Made by a program: the position numbers and the translations under genes
Notes under the pieces: model-generated
What the model saw: the letters and a program-made list of their open reading frames with translations, nothing else
What the model was told of the DNA's origin: nothing
Databases searched by the model: none
NCBI GenBank assembly: GCA_037693485.1
Contig: CM075353.1
Coordinates: 5,962,001 to 6,026,000, forward strand
Direction of reading: 5' to 3'
Length of the DNA: 64,000 nt
DNA from: Kitagawia praeruptora
Taxonomy: Eukaryota; Streptophyta; Magnoliopsida; Apiales; Apiaceae
Part shown: positions 1 through 10,760 of the stretch, piece after piece
How positions within the stretch are numbered: position 1 is the stretch's first letter
Layout of the letters: each line of letters begins with the position of its first letter

Positions 1-294
1 ACCCAAGCCAGGAAGGCTAACCATGACCGAGTCCAGGAAGCCGTATGACTTCCTAATTCGCTCGACATCTTTCTCGTTTAACTTACACAGACTATGGTAA
101 GAGACTAATTCATAGTTGTTAGGGAATGCATCCCTCATAGTATTCAACAAGTCTAATAAAGAATGAAATCGATGATCAATATATGAGGGAGGTTGCAGTC
201 TATCTTTACCTTGAATAGTCCTTGCCATGGTCCTCTTGGACATCGCCTCGGACATAGAGAATGAGGGAGCAGGTGCGCGATTCCCGTCTGACAT
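1..294 (-). CDS. Partial antisense ORF of a Tat-type gypsy element (probable aORF), running off the window
   Basis: An uninterrupted minus-strand frame of 98 codons starts with ATG at 294-292 and is still open at base 1, so the C-terminus lies outside the window. The N-terminus (MSDGNRAPAPSFSMSEAM) is serine- and alanine-rich. A basic stretch (SKRTMARTIQGK) and a mixed helical region ending IRKSYGFLDSVMV follow. I see no signal peptide or catalytic motif. The frame lies upstream of, and antisense to, the Tat-type LTR at 6580-7096. Some Tat-lineage elements (for example Grande of Zea, gene 23) carry an extra antisense ORF between pol and the 3' LTR, and position and orientation fit that class. 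Assignment to such an ORF, possibly with a 'putative gypsy-type transposon' domain, is inference. It could also belong to an unrelated transposon gene. The 60 bp before the ATG hold short repeats of the type GAAAGCCTTAG. Confidence 0.5.
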   Translation of the reverse strand, partial: MSDGNRAPAPSFSMSEAMSKRTMARTIQGKDRLQPPSYIDHRFHSLLDLLNTMRDAFPNNYELVSYHSLCKLNEKDVERIRKSYGFLDSVMVSLPGLG

Positions 295-704
295 CTTGAA
301 CTCGAACTTGGAACTTGAAAGCCTTAGAGCTTGAAAGCCTTAGACCTTGAGAGCTTTTAGAGAGAATTTTAGAAGTGAAGGAGTGAAATGAAATGAAGGC
401 TACTTCATCTCTTTTAAAGAAAAGTCATGACCTGCAATAACAGAAATACCAAAAAAACACGCAATTTCTTAACTGAAAATAGATTACGTTTACCAGAAAA
501 TAGATTACTTCATCTCTTTTAACTGAGCATTAAGAGTTAATTACGTTTAAGAAAAATAGATTGCAAAAGATTAGCTTTGCTTATGAGAAGATTAATTATG
601 ATTCGAAAGGTGGTACACAACAGCCCAAAATCAAGGTCATGATCCAAGAAAGAAAACTTGGACATCGCGAAAAAGCTCGGAGAGGCACGACCAGCTGCAC
701 GGGA
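295..704. other. Non-coding internal region of the Tat-type element
   Basis: No supportable gene is visible. The first 60 bases carry a degenerate short repeat containing GAAAGCCTTAG. A segment near 441-475 (CAGAAATACC and following bases) resembles the one at 6113-6148, on the other side of the GC-rich tandem repeat. This suggests the variable internal region expanded by local duplication. Confidence 0.4.
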
Positions 705-994
705 AGGGCTCCAGCCGAACCGGAGCTCCTGTCAGCCGACCAGCAGCCCGGGGAGGGCTCCACCTAACCCGGAACTCCTGTCAGCTGACCAGCGGCCCGG
801 GGAGGGCTCCAGCCGACCCGGAGCTCCTGTCAGCCGACCCGGAGCCCGGGGAGGGCTCCAGCCGACCCGGAGCCCATGTCAGCCGACCAGTAGCCCGGGG
901 AGGGCTCCAGCCGACCCGGAGCTCCTGTCAGCCGACCCGGAGCTCCTGTCAGCCGACCAGCAGCCCGGGGAGGGCTCCAGCCGACCCGGAGCTC
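705..994. repeat. GC-rich 50-bp tandem repeat, left part
   Basis: About six copies of a roughly 50-bp GC-rich unit contain the blocks CCGGAGCTCCTGTCAGCCGA and CAGCCCGGGGAGGGCTCCAG. Some units are shortened to a 21-bp sub-repeat. The array breaks exactly at the CACTA insertion (TSD CTC at 992-994) and resumes at 5982. The plus-strand open frame through it is a by-product of the repeat and does not look like a gene. The composition contrasts strongly with the AT-rich surroundings. Confidence 0.85.
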
Positions 995-1023
995 CACTAC
1001 ACCATAAAAGGCCTACGACCACA

Positions 1024-1180
1024 TCTAGAGGCTATGTTGCCTTTGGATATGTTGCCTTTGCCATGCATGTTTTTGGCTATTACAACATTATCATTTTTAT
1101 GTTGCCTTAGGTAGCAGAAATATGTTGGCATAGAATAAAAGTGTTTACATGTTGCCGTAGGTATAAATTGTGTTGCCATA
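1024..1180. repeat. Left subterminal GTTGCC repeats of the 5-kb CACTA
   Basis: At least five copies of ATGTTGCC or TGTTGCC occur, several extended to GTTGCCTTAGG or GTTGCCGTAGG, within about 160 bp of the left end. The same motif recurs in both orientations at the right end. Clustered short subterminal motifs are the usual binding sites of CACTA accessory transposases. Confidence 0.75.
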
Positions 1181-1620
1181 ATTTTGCAATGAACAAAATT
1201 TTATATTTTCTACAAATTTTTTTTTACCATTTTCACATGAAAATTACTTTATTTGGATAAAAATTAAAGCAAGAAGTTTTTATAAAAATCTAGAATATGT
1301 CCGTAGAAGTGAATATTTCATTAAAAATGTTAAAACGTTTTAAGGTGAATAATTTTATTTTTATGTTCATTAAATATTATTAAACAAAAATTTTAAAATG
1401 ATTTGTTATCTAAATAAATTTTTATATATCTTTAAAATAAAAATATTGTCTCATATGATAAAAAATATTTGAATATATTATTTCAGATTACATAAAAAGA
1501 ATTGAATGGTTAAATAACAATTTAATTATTTGTTCAAATAAATGAAAGAATAAATTATTTTTTCAAAAAAAAATGAAAATTTTGGAAAATTTGGATCAGT
1601 TATGAGCGGCAAAATTATAC

Positions 1621-4600
1621 GGCCTCTTCCTTTTTCACTCAACTTCATTTTTCCTCTTTCTCTGATAGGCGGTAGCTCTGCTCGTCTTTCTCTCTTTCTC
1701 TCCTACTCTCTCTCCCACTCTCACAAGCACACACTAACTCCATAATTCTATTTCCGATGGTTATGTATGAAATTCAATTCTTTTTTTCTTTTAAATTACA
1801 GGTAATTAGGGCTTCAACTTTGGGGCTTTCTTTACAGGTAATCTCAAACTTGATTTAGGGTTTTGCTTTGTGTGATTTAAACTTGATTTAGGGTTTCTTC
1901 TATTTGAGTCTTCCTCTATTGATTGTGTTTTGAAATAGGGTTTTTTAATTTGTGTTGAAATTGGTTTGAATTTAAGAATTCAAATTAATTAACTGCTCTT
2001 TGATTATTTCGGGTTCTCTCTATTTCTTTCAGGATTGATTTAGTTTTTATCTGCTTAGGTGGGGTTGCTTCTTTGATTTGAATATACTCTTGTACAAGGC
2101 GATTTTGGTACTGTTATACTTGGGTGGGTACATGTGTACGGTAAATCTAAACTTGTTTATAAACTTGAATTACTCATCAATCCTTAAGAGTCCGGAAGGG
2201 AGAACCGCAGTAGTAAGTTTCTAACTTGATACTAAAGAGATTGTTTCAAATATAAATGTTACCTTCCTAAATTATCACACAAGTATCTTTCTTATCGGAT
2301 GGAATTTTGTTTATCTTTTCTAGTTGCCAACTTTAGTACTGCTAGCCTACCCAAATATGCTAATATTGCTTATATTTTGCAGCACATATCCGTCACTCCC
2401 GCAGTTGAAGAGAAAGAAAATTCCATGGTCAAATGCTGAGGAAGAGGCACTAAAGGTAGATTATAATCTTTTGATAATAAATTATGTGTTTGTGAGCCTG
2501 TATAGTTTTTATTTAAACTTGTTTTTGTGCTCATGCCTGGGGTTTGTTCATTGGCTCTGCTTGGTGTCATCTCTTCTGAGTGGACATATAGTTAAAGACC
2601 AAAATGAAGTTGGGTTTAGGCCACCTCATAACCTAATGGACCGTGTATTGGTATTTCCAGCCCAAGTTTATTACTCTCCCATGAAGCCTGTATAAATTTA
2701 GTGCTCTAAAATAGTTCTGCTTCTAAACTTGTTTTTAGCTTGTCGTCAGTCCATCTAGATGTAAATCTTTCACTCTTTCAGTATATATATATAATTAAAA
2801 TCAGATTCATTAGAAAATGTCATAATACCTGGTAACATATGTACCACTTGCATATTACTTTCATAATACCTGGTAAATTAGATTCGTTATATTTATGTGT
2901 GGTACTATGGTGTCGGTCTTTAAAACAAAAAATGCTTATGATAATTGGAAACTTTTTGTACAGAATACACAAATTGAATTTGGAGTTTGTGTTTCTGGAA
3001 GAACTCAAATCAGATAACCCCTTCAGATCTTTAGCATCAATTCTTTATTACTATGGCTACAGTGCTTACAGAAGTTTCATTCTTTCTTAAGTTTTATGTT
3101 CTAAGCACTGTTCTGTCAATCGATCTACAAATTTTAATTGGTATTCATTGCTAGAAAATAATATCATGGTAACACAGACGTATTACATTAATTTATTGTT
3201 ACAGGCTATCATTGCTTGCGCATTAGCTGAGAATGATTATCAAAATGCAACCTCTGATGCATCTCGAGTACTACAGCTTTGCCTTTTCATATTATAAGGA
3301 GTTCTGATGCGGCTGCAAAACAGGACACAAACTGTACACAATGGCCAGGTATGGCAGTTGCATGCCGCAAATGCTTAAAATACCTGTTGCTGCCAGGTAT
3401 CGAAATGTTCTAGTAGATGCTTGATTGTTACATGTTTGTTGATTTCTTCTAGGTGCATACTGCTATCAATTGGGAGTTCTGATATGGACAACTTTCATAT
3501 TAACTATCAATTTGTATAATGAAAGAAAGATATGATGTTTCTAGAATGCAAGGATTAGTGTATGGTTTTGTTAGTTTAGTGCAGGATATAGCAGAGTTAC
3601 CATTAATATGTGTGGAATTGAATTATAAAGATGTGATATTATCTCATTATTAAAGGCAGAGTAGTTTACAAAGACCGGTTCTTATAAAGTCTGAGTCTGA
3701 TTAACTCACTGGCTTAGCATGGGATGTTTTCGTTTCTAGACAAGTTTTGAAGTCTCCACATAGCAAGTATTCTCAGCGCAGGTTTTTGCGCTTGCTGACT
3801 AGTTCACTCTTGTTTTTTGCAATTTACTGAATTTATATTAACTTGGTGAAATTTTTCTGGTATTGCTGATGCAACATTTTGCAACCGCTGGACTATTTTA
3901 TTTAACGCTTCTGGCAAACACGGATGAGATAACTCATAGTTTGATTCCGCTGCAATACTTGATCTGATTGTTGTGATGGTACAAAAGTTGATGTAAACGT
4001 ACTTTTTTCTTTTAGGGAGAAAGCCTTTCAATAGAAGCATTGCCAAGCAAGGACTTCTATCCAGTTATTCGATCTAGAGATGGCAACGCTGCTGATGCAT
4101 TCGAATGATATTATCAATGAATGTGCATTTTAATGATATTGTCAATCAATTTGCATTTCTGGTTTTGAATTTTCATTCTGTCACATTCTGGTTTTGTGTT
4201 CCATTCTGATTTTTCGTAGGAGCTTCGTTGCTTTCAGACTGTCACTTGCTTTCAGGTATCGCGTATATCACATAATTTACTGTTATCGATTGTCTGACTT
4301 TGTGATGGTATGGTGTTTTTTTTGTATGAATCCATTATTTGTATTATGTTAATCTTTATATATTAATTAAGATAAGAATGTTTATTTTTTAATATTGGGA
4401 TGGTACTGACTTTGTGCTCATCTTTCTTGGATAAGTTTTACAGTACTGAGATCTCAGAATCAGTATAATTCATTTCCCTCACAGAGAGCTTTCTTATGTT
4501 CTTTACAAGTTTACAACAAACTTTTTGTGCATTTTCAGATTGAGCATATTTCATGCAAGGGCTGGTATTACTTTCAACCAATAATCCTCTCTCAAAACAT

Positions 4601-5407
4601 CCAAAATTTCATTCCCAGCCATTACCAAAAGGTACTACAATAAATGATGCAGTTGCAAGTGGTCTGACCCTATGATACCTATTAAAATTTTTTCTTATAA
4701 TTTGTTCTTTCACCGTGAAGCTGATTTATAACATAAAATAAATATTCTTGACATGCGATATTTAGAAGTTACCAGTATGCAATGAGAATCATAATGGCTT
4801 GTTATGTTAAAGGAAAATATAGTTCTTTCTTTGAACTAAGTTAACTACAACTTGGAGATCTTTTGCTGCACATGATTTTGTGGTTTTGCCTCTTAAATGG
4901 ATAATATTTTGTATGAATTTTTAACGAGGTGTTTTTGTGCTGTTTACAGGTTGTGCTTTCTAGATTTCTTTGGGAAGGAGGCACTCCTGGTTGGAAAAAA
5001 AACTGATCCGGCAATTGACCAAATTTCAGGTTGAGTATATGTTCATCCATCTTTTATCCCTGCATATTTTCTGTATATTCTCTTTTCTACAATATGAAAA
5101 TATACCTTTTGGCTTTTGCATATTCTGGGCATTTGACACAAACAGAATGCTTGTCACGTATTTGCCTAGCAGTTTGTTCTTGAACTATTATAAACATCGA
5201 GTTTGGATACAAAAGACAAAAAATATTTTCTGCTGTGTTGGATATATTAGAAAACATAGAGTTTGGATATATTAGAAAACTTCTTGAATAATATTTATTT
5301 CTATGTTGCAGGTCTATCGTGATAAAAAAATGAGACGCAAGGATAGATATAAGAGGCTTGGAGTTGATGAAAAAAATGAGTTGGATTATTGTAATGTAGA
5401 TGGTTGA
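1621..5407 (+). pseudogene. Exon-like gene material inside the 5-kb CACTA (possible captured gene)
   Basis: The interior has the texture of a spliced plus-strand plant gene. A CT-rich 5'-UTR-like leader lies near 1621-1740. Candidate exons have matching splice signals at 2383-2455, 4539-4631, 4950-5029 and 5312-5407. The first reads TYPSLPQLKRKKIPWSNAEE, resembling the start of a Myb/SANT domain of the telomere-repeat-binding-like type (basic run, then PW and an EEE-type helix). The last ends in RYKRLGVDEKNELDYCNVDG followed by TGA. The exons do not join into one confident frame. This could be a captured, decayed host gene or a degraded transposon-encoded gene. The Myb resemblance is only about 20 residues. 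Confidence 0.35.
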
Positions 5408-5574
5408 ATAGATTACGATGCTTGGGAGTTTAATTATTTATATTGTTCTAAGGATTATTATGTTATACTATGTTATGTGGTAATGAAAAAACAGGTTATG
5501 TTGATTTGGTTAATTTGGGAATGAATATATTCAAATTGTGTATTTTTTGTTGTAAGTAGTGAAGTGTTGTCATT

Positions 5575-5970
5575 GATGCCATAAAGTGTTGGCAAAAAAG
5601 AAAATTAATGTGAAGAAATGTTGCTATAGGCAAAAATTTGTGTTGCCATTAAAGTGGTCCCCACAGTGGGCCCAAAAGTAGGCCCCACCGTGGGTCCCAA
5701 TAGTGGGTCCCAAAAGTGGGGTCCATTGGTGGGACCCACTATTTTAAAAAAAATGTTATACAAAGGCAACATAATATTATGTTGCTAAAAACTAATAATA
5801 ATGTTGCTATAACAAGTCTATGCCAACATTAAAACTGATGTTGCCGTAGAGAATAAGAATGTTGCCATTGACCCCAAAGGCAACGGCAAAAATAGCAACA
5901 TCACCAAAATGTTGCCTTAGGGGTTTTTTGGCCCTACAGCAACATATTTAGGGCCTACGGCAACAGTTTT
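5575..5970. repeat. Right subterminal repeats of the 5-kb CACTA, with a GTGGGTCCC-type block
   Basis: Copies of GTTGCC and GTTGCTA occur between 5575 and 5965, in the direction opposite to the element end. A compact block at about 5655-5745 holds several partly palindromic units around GTGGGTCCCA and TGGGACCCAC. Confidence 0.65.
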
Positions 5971-5981
5971 TTGGTGTAGTG

Positions 5982-6105
5982 CTCCTGTCACTCGACCCGG
6001 AGCTCCTGTCAGCTGACCCGGAGCTCCTGTCAACTGACCAGCAGCCCGGGGAGGGCTCCAGCCGACCCGGAGCTCCTGTCAGCCGATCCGGAGCTCCTGA
6101 CGGGC
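5982..6105. repeat. GC-rich tandem repeat, right part
   Basis: This continues the 50-bp/21-bp repeat interrupted by the CACTA. It contains further copies of GAGCTCCTGTCAGC and one CAGCCCGGGGAGGGCTCCAG block. The first three bases are the right copy of the CTC TSD. Confidence 0.85.
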
Positions 6106-6563
6106 CTGGCCTACCAGAAATATCAGAAAAACACGAAATTTCTTAGGGTCGAAATTAAAGATTAAATTTCAGAAAATTGGTCCGAAACGATAATTTCTGA
6201 ATAGTACTAGCCTTCGGAAGTAAAAAATTTCCAAGCTCGACCCCTGCCAGGGGCTCTGCCCCTTGGACCCCGCCATGGGCTGCCACCCCTTGGACCCCGC
6301 CCGGGGGCTGCCGCCCCCGGACTCCCGCTAGCACCGTTTAGTGCTGATTATTGTCATTTAGCGTCGCTTTACATTGTTTAAGCGTCGTTTAAGGCTACTT
6401 AGTGCCGTTTAGCATCGTTTTACATTCGTCGTAAATGCGTCGGTCGCTCCACGCTTTACAAAAAAGACGATACTTGTGAAACACTAGTGTACCAAGATAA
6501 ACCCTGACCCAAGTCTCGAAAAAGGCCATTATAACTTCAAGGAAAGCCTGATTAGCTTTCCTA
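6106..6563. other. Non-coding internal 3' region of the Tat-type element
   Basis: No open frame is supportable. It holds a GC-rich block near 6235-6330 with repeated GGGGCTGCC and TTGGACCCCGCC motifs. A short array of TTTAGCGTCG-type units follows near 6335-6440. The region ends at the polypurine tract. Confidence 0.6.
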
Positions 6564-6579
6564 GAAGTTGGGGGGCAAA
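6564..6579 (+). other. Polypurine tract before the Tat 3' LTR
   Basis: The purine-rich run GAAGTTGGGGGGCAAA directly abuts the TGATATGGG start of the LTR. This is the expected plus-strand primer position and marks 6580-7096 as a 3' LTR and not a solo LTR. Confidence 0.75.
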
Positions 6580-7096
6580 TGATATGGGCTAAAAGTAAGC
6601 CCTAAAGACACATTTAATGTGGCATTAATTAGATCCAACATGGTCAAAACGTGGGGCCCACCAGATGGGCCCAAAACCCTAATTAAGTATTAATTTCGTA
6701 ATTAATATTAAGGGTAATAACCAGCTCAGCAACAAGAGTCAAATAAGGATATTATTCCTGCCTGACTTAGCCTCCAAGACACCTACTTCAACATGGAAAC
6801 TGATTCCTACCAGGAAGGAGTCTAGAACCTTCCTCAAGGCGGTGGCTTGTCCACCAAGTCTCCGACTCCTACCATAATTCTAGAGCTTCTCAGCCTATAT
6901 AAAGGGCCTGACCCCTCATTCTCAGAACTACGTCTTGGCTTGATTCTCAACTCTGAGATACGTAGGCATCTTGTGAGGACCCGAATTAGGTCACGAAACA
7001 CAAGCGCAACCATCAAAGCACGAAGCTCACGAACCCTAGCATTAATTACACGAACCCTAGCCGTCATAATCATAACCTAGTTTTTATTCCACATCA
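6580..7096 (+). repeat. 3' LTR of a Tat-type gypsy element
   Basis: This 517-bp repeat starts TGATATGGGC and ends CCACATCA. It matches the LTR at 40012-40527 closely through most of its length, especially the last 200 bp. The TG...CA termini and the polypurine tract to the left define it. The right flank (ATTAC) has no partner at the left edge, as expected when only the 3' LTR lies in the window. Confidence 0.85.
6896..6904 (+). promoter_or_regulatory. LTR TATA box
   Basis: TATATAAAG sits about 315 bp into the LTR. The same motif is at the equivalent place in the second LTR copy (40327-40335). Conservation and position fit the U3 promoter of the element. Confidence 0.6.
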
Positions 7097-8300
7097 ATTA
7101 CCATGGTATATTAAGAATAAGTATTTATACTGTTAAAATTAAAAATATTAAAAATATCTAAAGTTTAAAAAATTATGTATTTTAAGAAAAGTTCGTGAAT
7201 TAATATAAATATAAATACTAAAAAATAATTCGTGAATTGTACGGTTATCAAGTAGTATAAAAATAAATAGTATAAAAATAATATGTAGTTAATTATATTA
7301 AACCTCTATCTTTATTTGGATTTTACATATATTTAGATATAATTATAATAATAATATTTTTATTTTGCCTCGTAGCTTTATTTTATCTGCTTGGCTAGTT
7401 GGCTTTACATACTAATCAGTTGGTGGATTGCTCGGATGCACTGATGTGTTGGTGTTGCTTCCATGTATGTTGGTAGTTAAACTCGTTGTGAACGCTTCAA
7501 TGAACTGTATCGAAGCGATAATTAAGTGTAAGATGCAAATTTATAAAAATCTACTTTGAAAATTTATAATTTGTAACTTTTGAAATAAATCATATAATGT
7601 AAGAATATTTTACTTTTATTATATAATAGGATATAATTTTAACATTAGTTTACCGTACTAATTTTTTTAAAATATTACATAGTTGCTGAGAGTCGAATAC
7701 TCTTTTATTATCCCTCTTACTCTTACTAGCTTATAGCTCGTGCAAAGCACGGGTTAGTTTTAATTTTTTTTAATTTACTTATAGTGTAGTTACATAATAT
7801 TATAAATATTTTACCTCTTTGTACATAACAACTTTTAGTATTAAATCTAAATTAATATATTCTTGGCGGGAATCGAATCTTCAACCTTTCTATGTAGCAT
7901 CTTTTAATATTAATTTTAAATTAAAATATTGTTGATGAAATTTGAATCTTAGACCTCTGTATATAACAACTTTTATAACAATTTTTAGTATTACATCCAA
8001 CGATCATCATCTATTTGAGCTACCGATCAAACAGTTGTGATTGAAAGTGATAACCAAAACCAAACTACAAAATATATCCCATTTTGCTTATTAGAGTATT
8101 TAGTATAGATTGTATAAACTTTGTAAAAAAATTATATAAGTAACTAAAAATAAGTTTTTTTGACTTTTTTGTTACATCTTATTATTACCTGATTTTTTTT
8201 CCAATATTAACGTAAATTTATGCACATATGAAGTACATAAGACAAACATGAATTTTTGTTTTGAACCAGAACTATTTAGTAGTTAAAGTCAGGTTTGATT
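7097..8300. other. AT-rich intergenic DNA with old repeat relics
   Basis: No gene is seen. It holds a possible Helitron terminus near 7726-7751. A segment at about 7680-7725 (GAGAGTCGAATACTC, then TTATTATCCCTCTTACTC) belongs to a dispersed repeat also present at 35326-35390. Confidence 0.5.
7726..7751 (-). mobile_element. Candidate Helitron 3' terminus
   Basis: Read on the minus strand, a short hairpin (CGTGC, TTT loop, GCACG) is followed 9 bases later by CTAG and then T. This is the classical Helitron 3' end with insertion before T. No matching 5' TC end or Rep/helicase gene was identified, so only the terminus is proposed. Confidence 0.35.
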
Positions 8301-8320
8301 TGGATTGTTTCCTGAAAACT

Positions 8321-8640
8321 GGGGCGTAGTAGTTTTCTATAGAAGAGATGAGGGTTGGTTCGTGCTTATGTACTCGCAATTTTTCAATGCTATCTTGTAA
8401 ATTAAATTTTTAACGTGTACTAATATCAAATTTAATAGATGATAATGAGTTTCTAATATTAAATTCAATAGATGATTAATGAGTTTTGAAAAGCGAATTT
8501 TATCATATGTTTTATTTTGGATCGTTTCCCGAAAGCAAGGGCATAGTAGTTTTCTGTAGAAGAGATGAGGGATGTTTCGTGCTTATGTACTCACAATTTT
8601 TCAATGCTATCTTGTAAACTAAATTTTTGGCGTGTACTAA
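8321..8640. repeat. Local tandem duplication that contains the insertion target of the giant-LTR element
   Basis: A unit of roughly 210 bp occurs twice, with shared blocks such as TAGTAGTTTTCT and CGTGCTTATGTACTC. The second copy is cut at 8640 by the giant-LTR element and continues at 35181. The first copy keeps the uninterrupted target at 8419-8423 (ACTAA followed by TATCAAATTTAATAG). Confidence 0.8.
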
Positions 8641-8641
8641 T

Positions 8642-8681
8642 GTAACACCCCCAGATCCAGGGTCAGGGATCTGGTCGTTAC
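8642..8681 (-). other. Terminal stem-loop of the giant LTR
   Basis: An outer stem GTAAC/GTTAC encloses an inner stem CCAGATCC (8651-8658) and GGATCTGG (8667-8674). It lies at the U5 end in the element's own orientation. The other LTR copy is identical here, and the related LTR at 37475 keeps the fold with a changed sequence. Confidence 0.6.
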
Positions 8682-10019
8682 GGTCTCAATATCCATCCAT
8701 AAAACCAACATAATTTAAATTACAACCTTGTGACCCAGAACAACATCATAAAACACACCCGTTATAGTCCCAGAGATGAAATCAGAGTAACCATCAATAT
8801 TATTAATCACAAGATTGAGTTCTTACAACCCAAAGAATTACAATTTTACAATTACATGCTCTTTGCCATCCATTGGTATATGTCATATATATATAAATAC
8901 ATTTGATGTACAAATGCTAACAACTAGCCTACCAGAGGCTGCATCCTTAGCAATGGTAGCTATGACCTCAGCGGTTAATCCTCTGACGGCTGACACCTGC
9001 CTATGCTGAGTACGCCTTGCGCGGCCATCTGAACTAGCTGTTGTTGTGATATAAACAAATAAAGCAAGGGTGAGCAATAGCCCACAAAAAATATAATTGA
9101 ACAGTGATAATATATAACAGTCCAAAATATCTTTGAAACCATATGCCATGCATTAACGATGTAGTACCAACATAAGGTATGAGATGAAGTTACAAGGTAA
9201 CTCAAAATATATTTGTTTTGAATAAATATCTGCTATGTCAAAGATGAGCAAGATATTATCAACTTTTCATAATAGAGGAACTTGCAGGAAGAGTATTGCA
9301 ATTCCAATTCAAACACTTTTCAAACCTGCCAATAATGATAAGGTTGTAGGAAATTTCCAACATTGAGAGATGAACTAATACTGGAGTTTGACGCGCCAGG
9401 AAACATAGCATTTACACGATGATCAGTCGCATGTTATGCTCCCCACCTCTTGTTTACTACATGTAGAAGGAAGCACCGACGGATTTACTTGTCTACCGCC
9501 CTCTGGAACCCCCCGGCCAACGGTTGGGCCATTTGCTGGACCGGCGCCACTTGGTCACTTACGCATCTCCTAGTTCATTTCACATCCATAACTTTGAAAC
9601 GTGAAGTTCCTCCCCCTTTCCCCAAGTATATTACTTGTTGATAGGACTCCACAAAGTAGTCGTATCTAGTTGGAAAGGAAAAATCACCAATATTTCTCAA
9701 GCTGATGCTTGTTAATGGATATAAACTTGTTCCATCAATTCTTACCCCTCGAGCGTTGAGGAGGTAACCAAACAGACTCATATCGATGTTTGAAGAATCA
9801 AGATGTGAGTGACAAGATAGTTTTAGCAAGTATAGGACCGGGCAGCCCAATAAATAACATCTCTCAAGTGAGGTCCCCTTATATATTTTTGGAAGTTGAG
9901 CGAGTATTTAAATCTTCTTATAAGATAGATTTAAATGGAAATAAAGTTTTGGGAACCTCCCCTTGACAAAAATAGTCATAAAATACTCCGAACTATTTTA
10001 CACCATATCTGAAGATGAA

Positions 10020-10760
10020 AGATAATCTTTGAATAATATGAATTATTATAAAAAGAACTTAAAAGAATTTAAATAAATATTCCAAGAATATTTATTAAAT
10101 CAATAAGAATTAAGGAATATGATTAAATCATAATATTGCTCGTAAGTAATCCTCGAATAAATACATAGAATTATTTACTGAATAATTCTCTTCTTTAAAT
10201 GAATATTCAAAATAATATTCATTAATTAAATAAGCCCAAGTAAATGTTTAAAATAATATTCACTAAATAAATCAAACATTAAATGAATATTTGAAAATAA
10301 TATTCATTTAATAACTAATATTCTAAATAAATATCCAAATAATATTCTTTTAGCAATCAAACTTTAAAGGAATATTCGAAGCAATATTCCTTAAGTAAAT
10401 AGAACTTCGAATGAATATCTTAAAATAATATTCATCAAGTACATAAAATCTTAAATGAATATTCACGATAATATTCATTTAATAAATAAATTTCCAAGAA
10501 TACTAAAGTAATTACTCATTGAATAATCAAACTCTAAACGAATATTCGAAACTAATATTCATTTAAGTAATTAAAGCTCGAATGAATATTAAAATAATAT
10601 TCAACAAATAAATATACGCGAATGAATATTCAAAATAATATTCATATAGTACCTCTCGATTGAGATAATATCCAAATAGCATTCCTCGAGTAATTTCCAA
10701 GTAATCAATACTTTATGAAAATATAAATAATGTTTACTAATAACATTCCTTAAAATGAGT
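10020..10760. repeat. Array of AATATT-centred imperfect palindromes inside the giant LTR
   Basis: More than a dozen units of the form AATGAATATTC, a short spacer, then AATAATATTCATTTAA are spaced about 40-60 bp apart. Each is self-complementary. The same array is in the other LTR (about 31555-32310) and, diverged, in the third LTR (about 62410-63250). Confidence 0.8.

Larger units (their letters stand above)
995..5981. mobile_element. CACTA-type DNA transposon, 4987 bp, TSD CTC
   Basis: The left end reads CACTACACCA and the right end TGGTGTAGTG, giving perfect 10-bp terminal inverted repeats, followed by A/T-rich ATAAAA and TTTTTT. The 3-bp duplication CTC is at 992-994 and 5982-5984. Removing the element and one CTC restores the GC-rich repeat unit, so both borders are certain. 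Both ends carry subterminal repeats built on GTTGCC or GTTGCCTTAGG (about 1030-1180 and 5570-5965), as expected for transposase-binding arrays. No TNP2- or TNPA-type transposase frame survives, so the element is non-autonomous. The interior looks like spliced gene material. Confidence 0.92.

Noticed and set aside
658..1110. Plus-strand frame of 150 codons with repeated proline-rich peptides
   Set aside because: It simply translates the GC-rich tandem repeat and runs across the CACTA border, so it cannot be an original gene.
6847..7080. Similar 77-codon frames in both Tat LTRs (also 40278-40511)
   Set aside because: They are conserved only because the LTRs are homologous. There is no domain, and they overlap the promoter and transcript start region.
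8815..9850. Small frames repeated in both giant LTRs (for example 9575-9850 and 31112-31387, minus)
   Set aside because: Similarity follows the LTR identity, and the third, diverged LTR does not keep the frames. There is no recognisable protein family.
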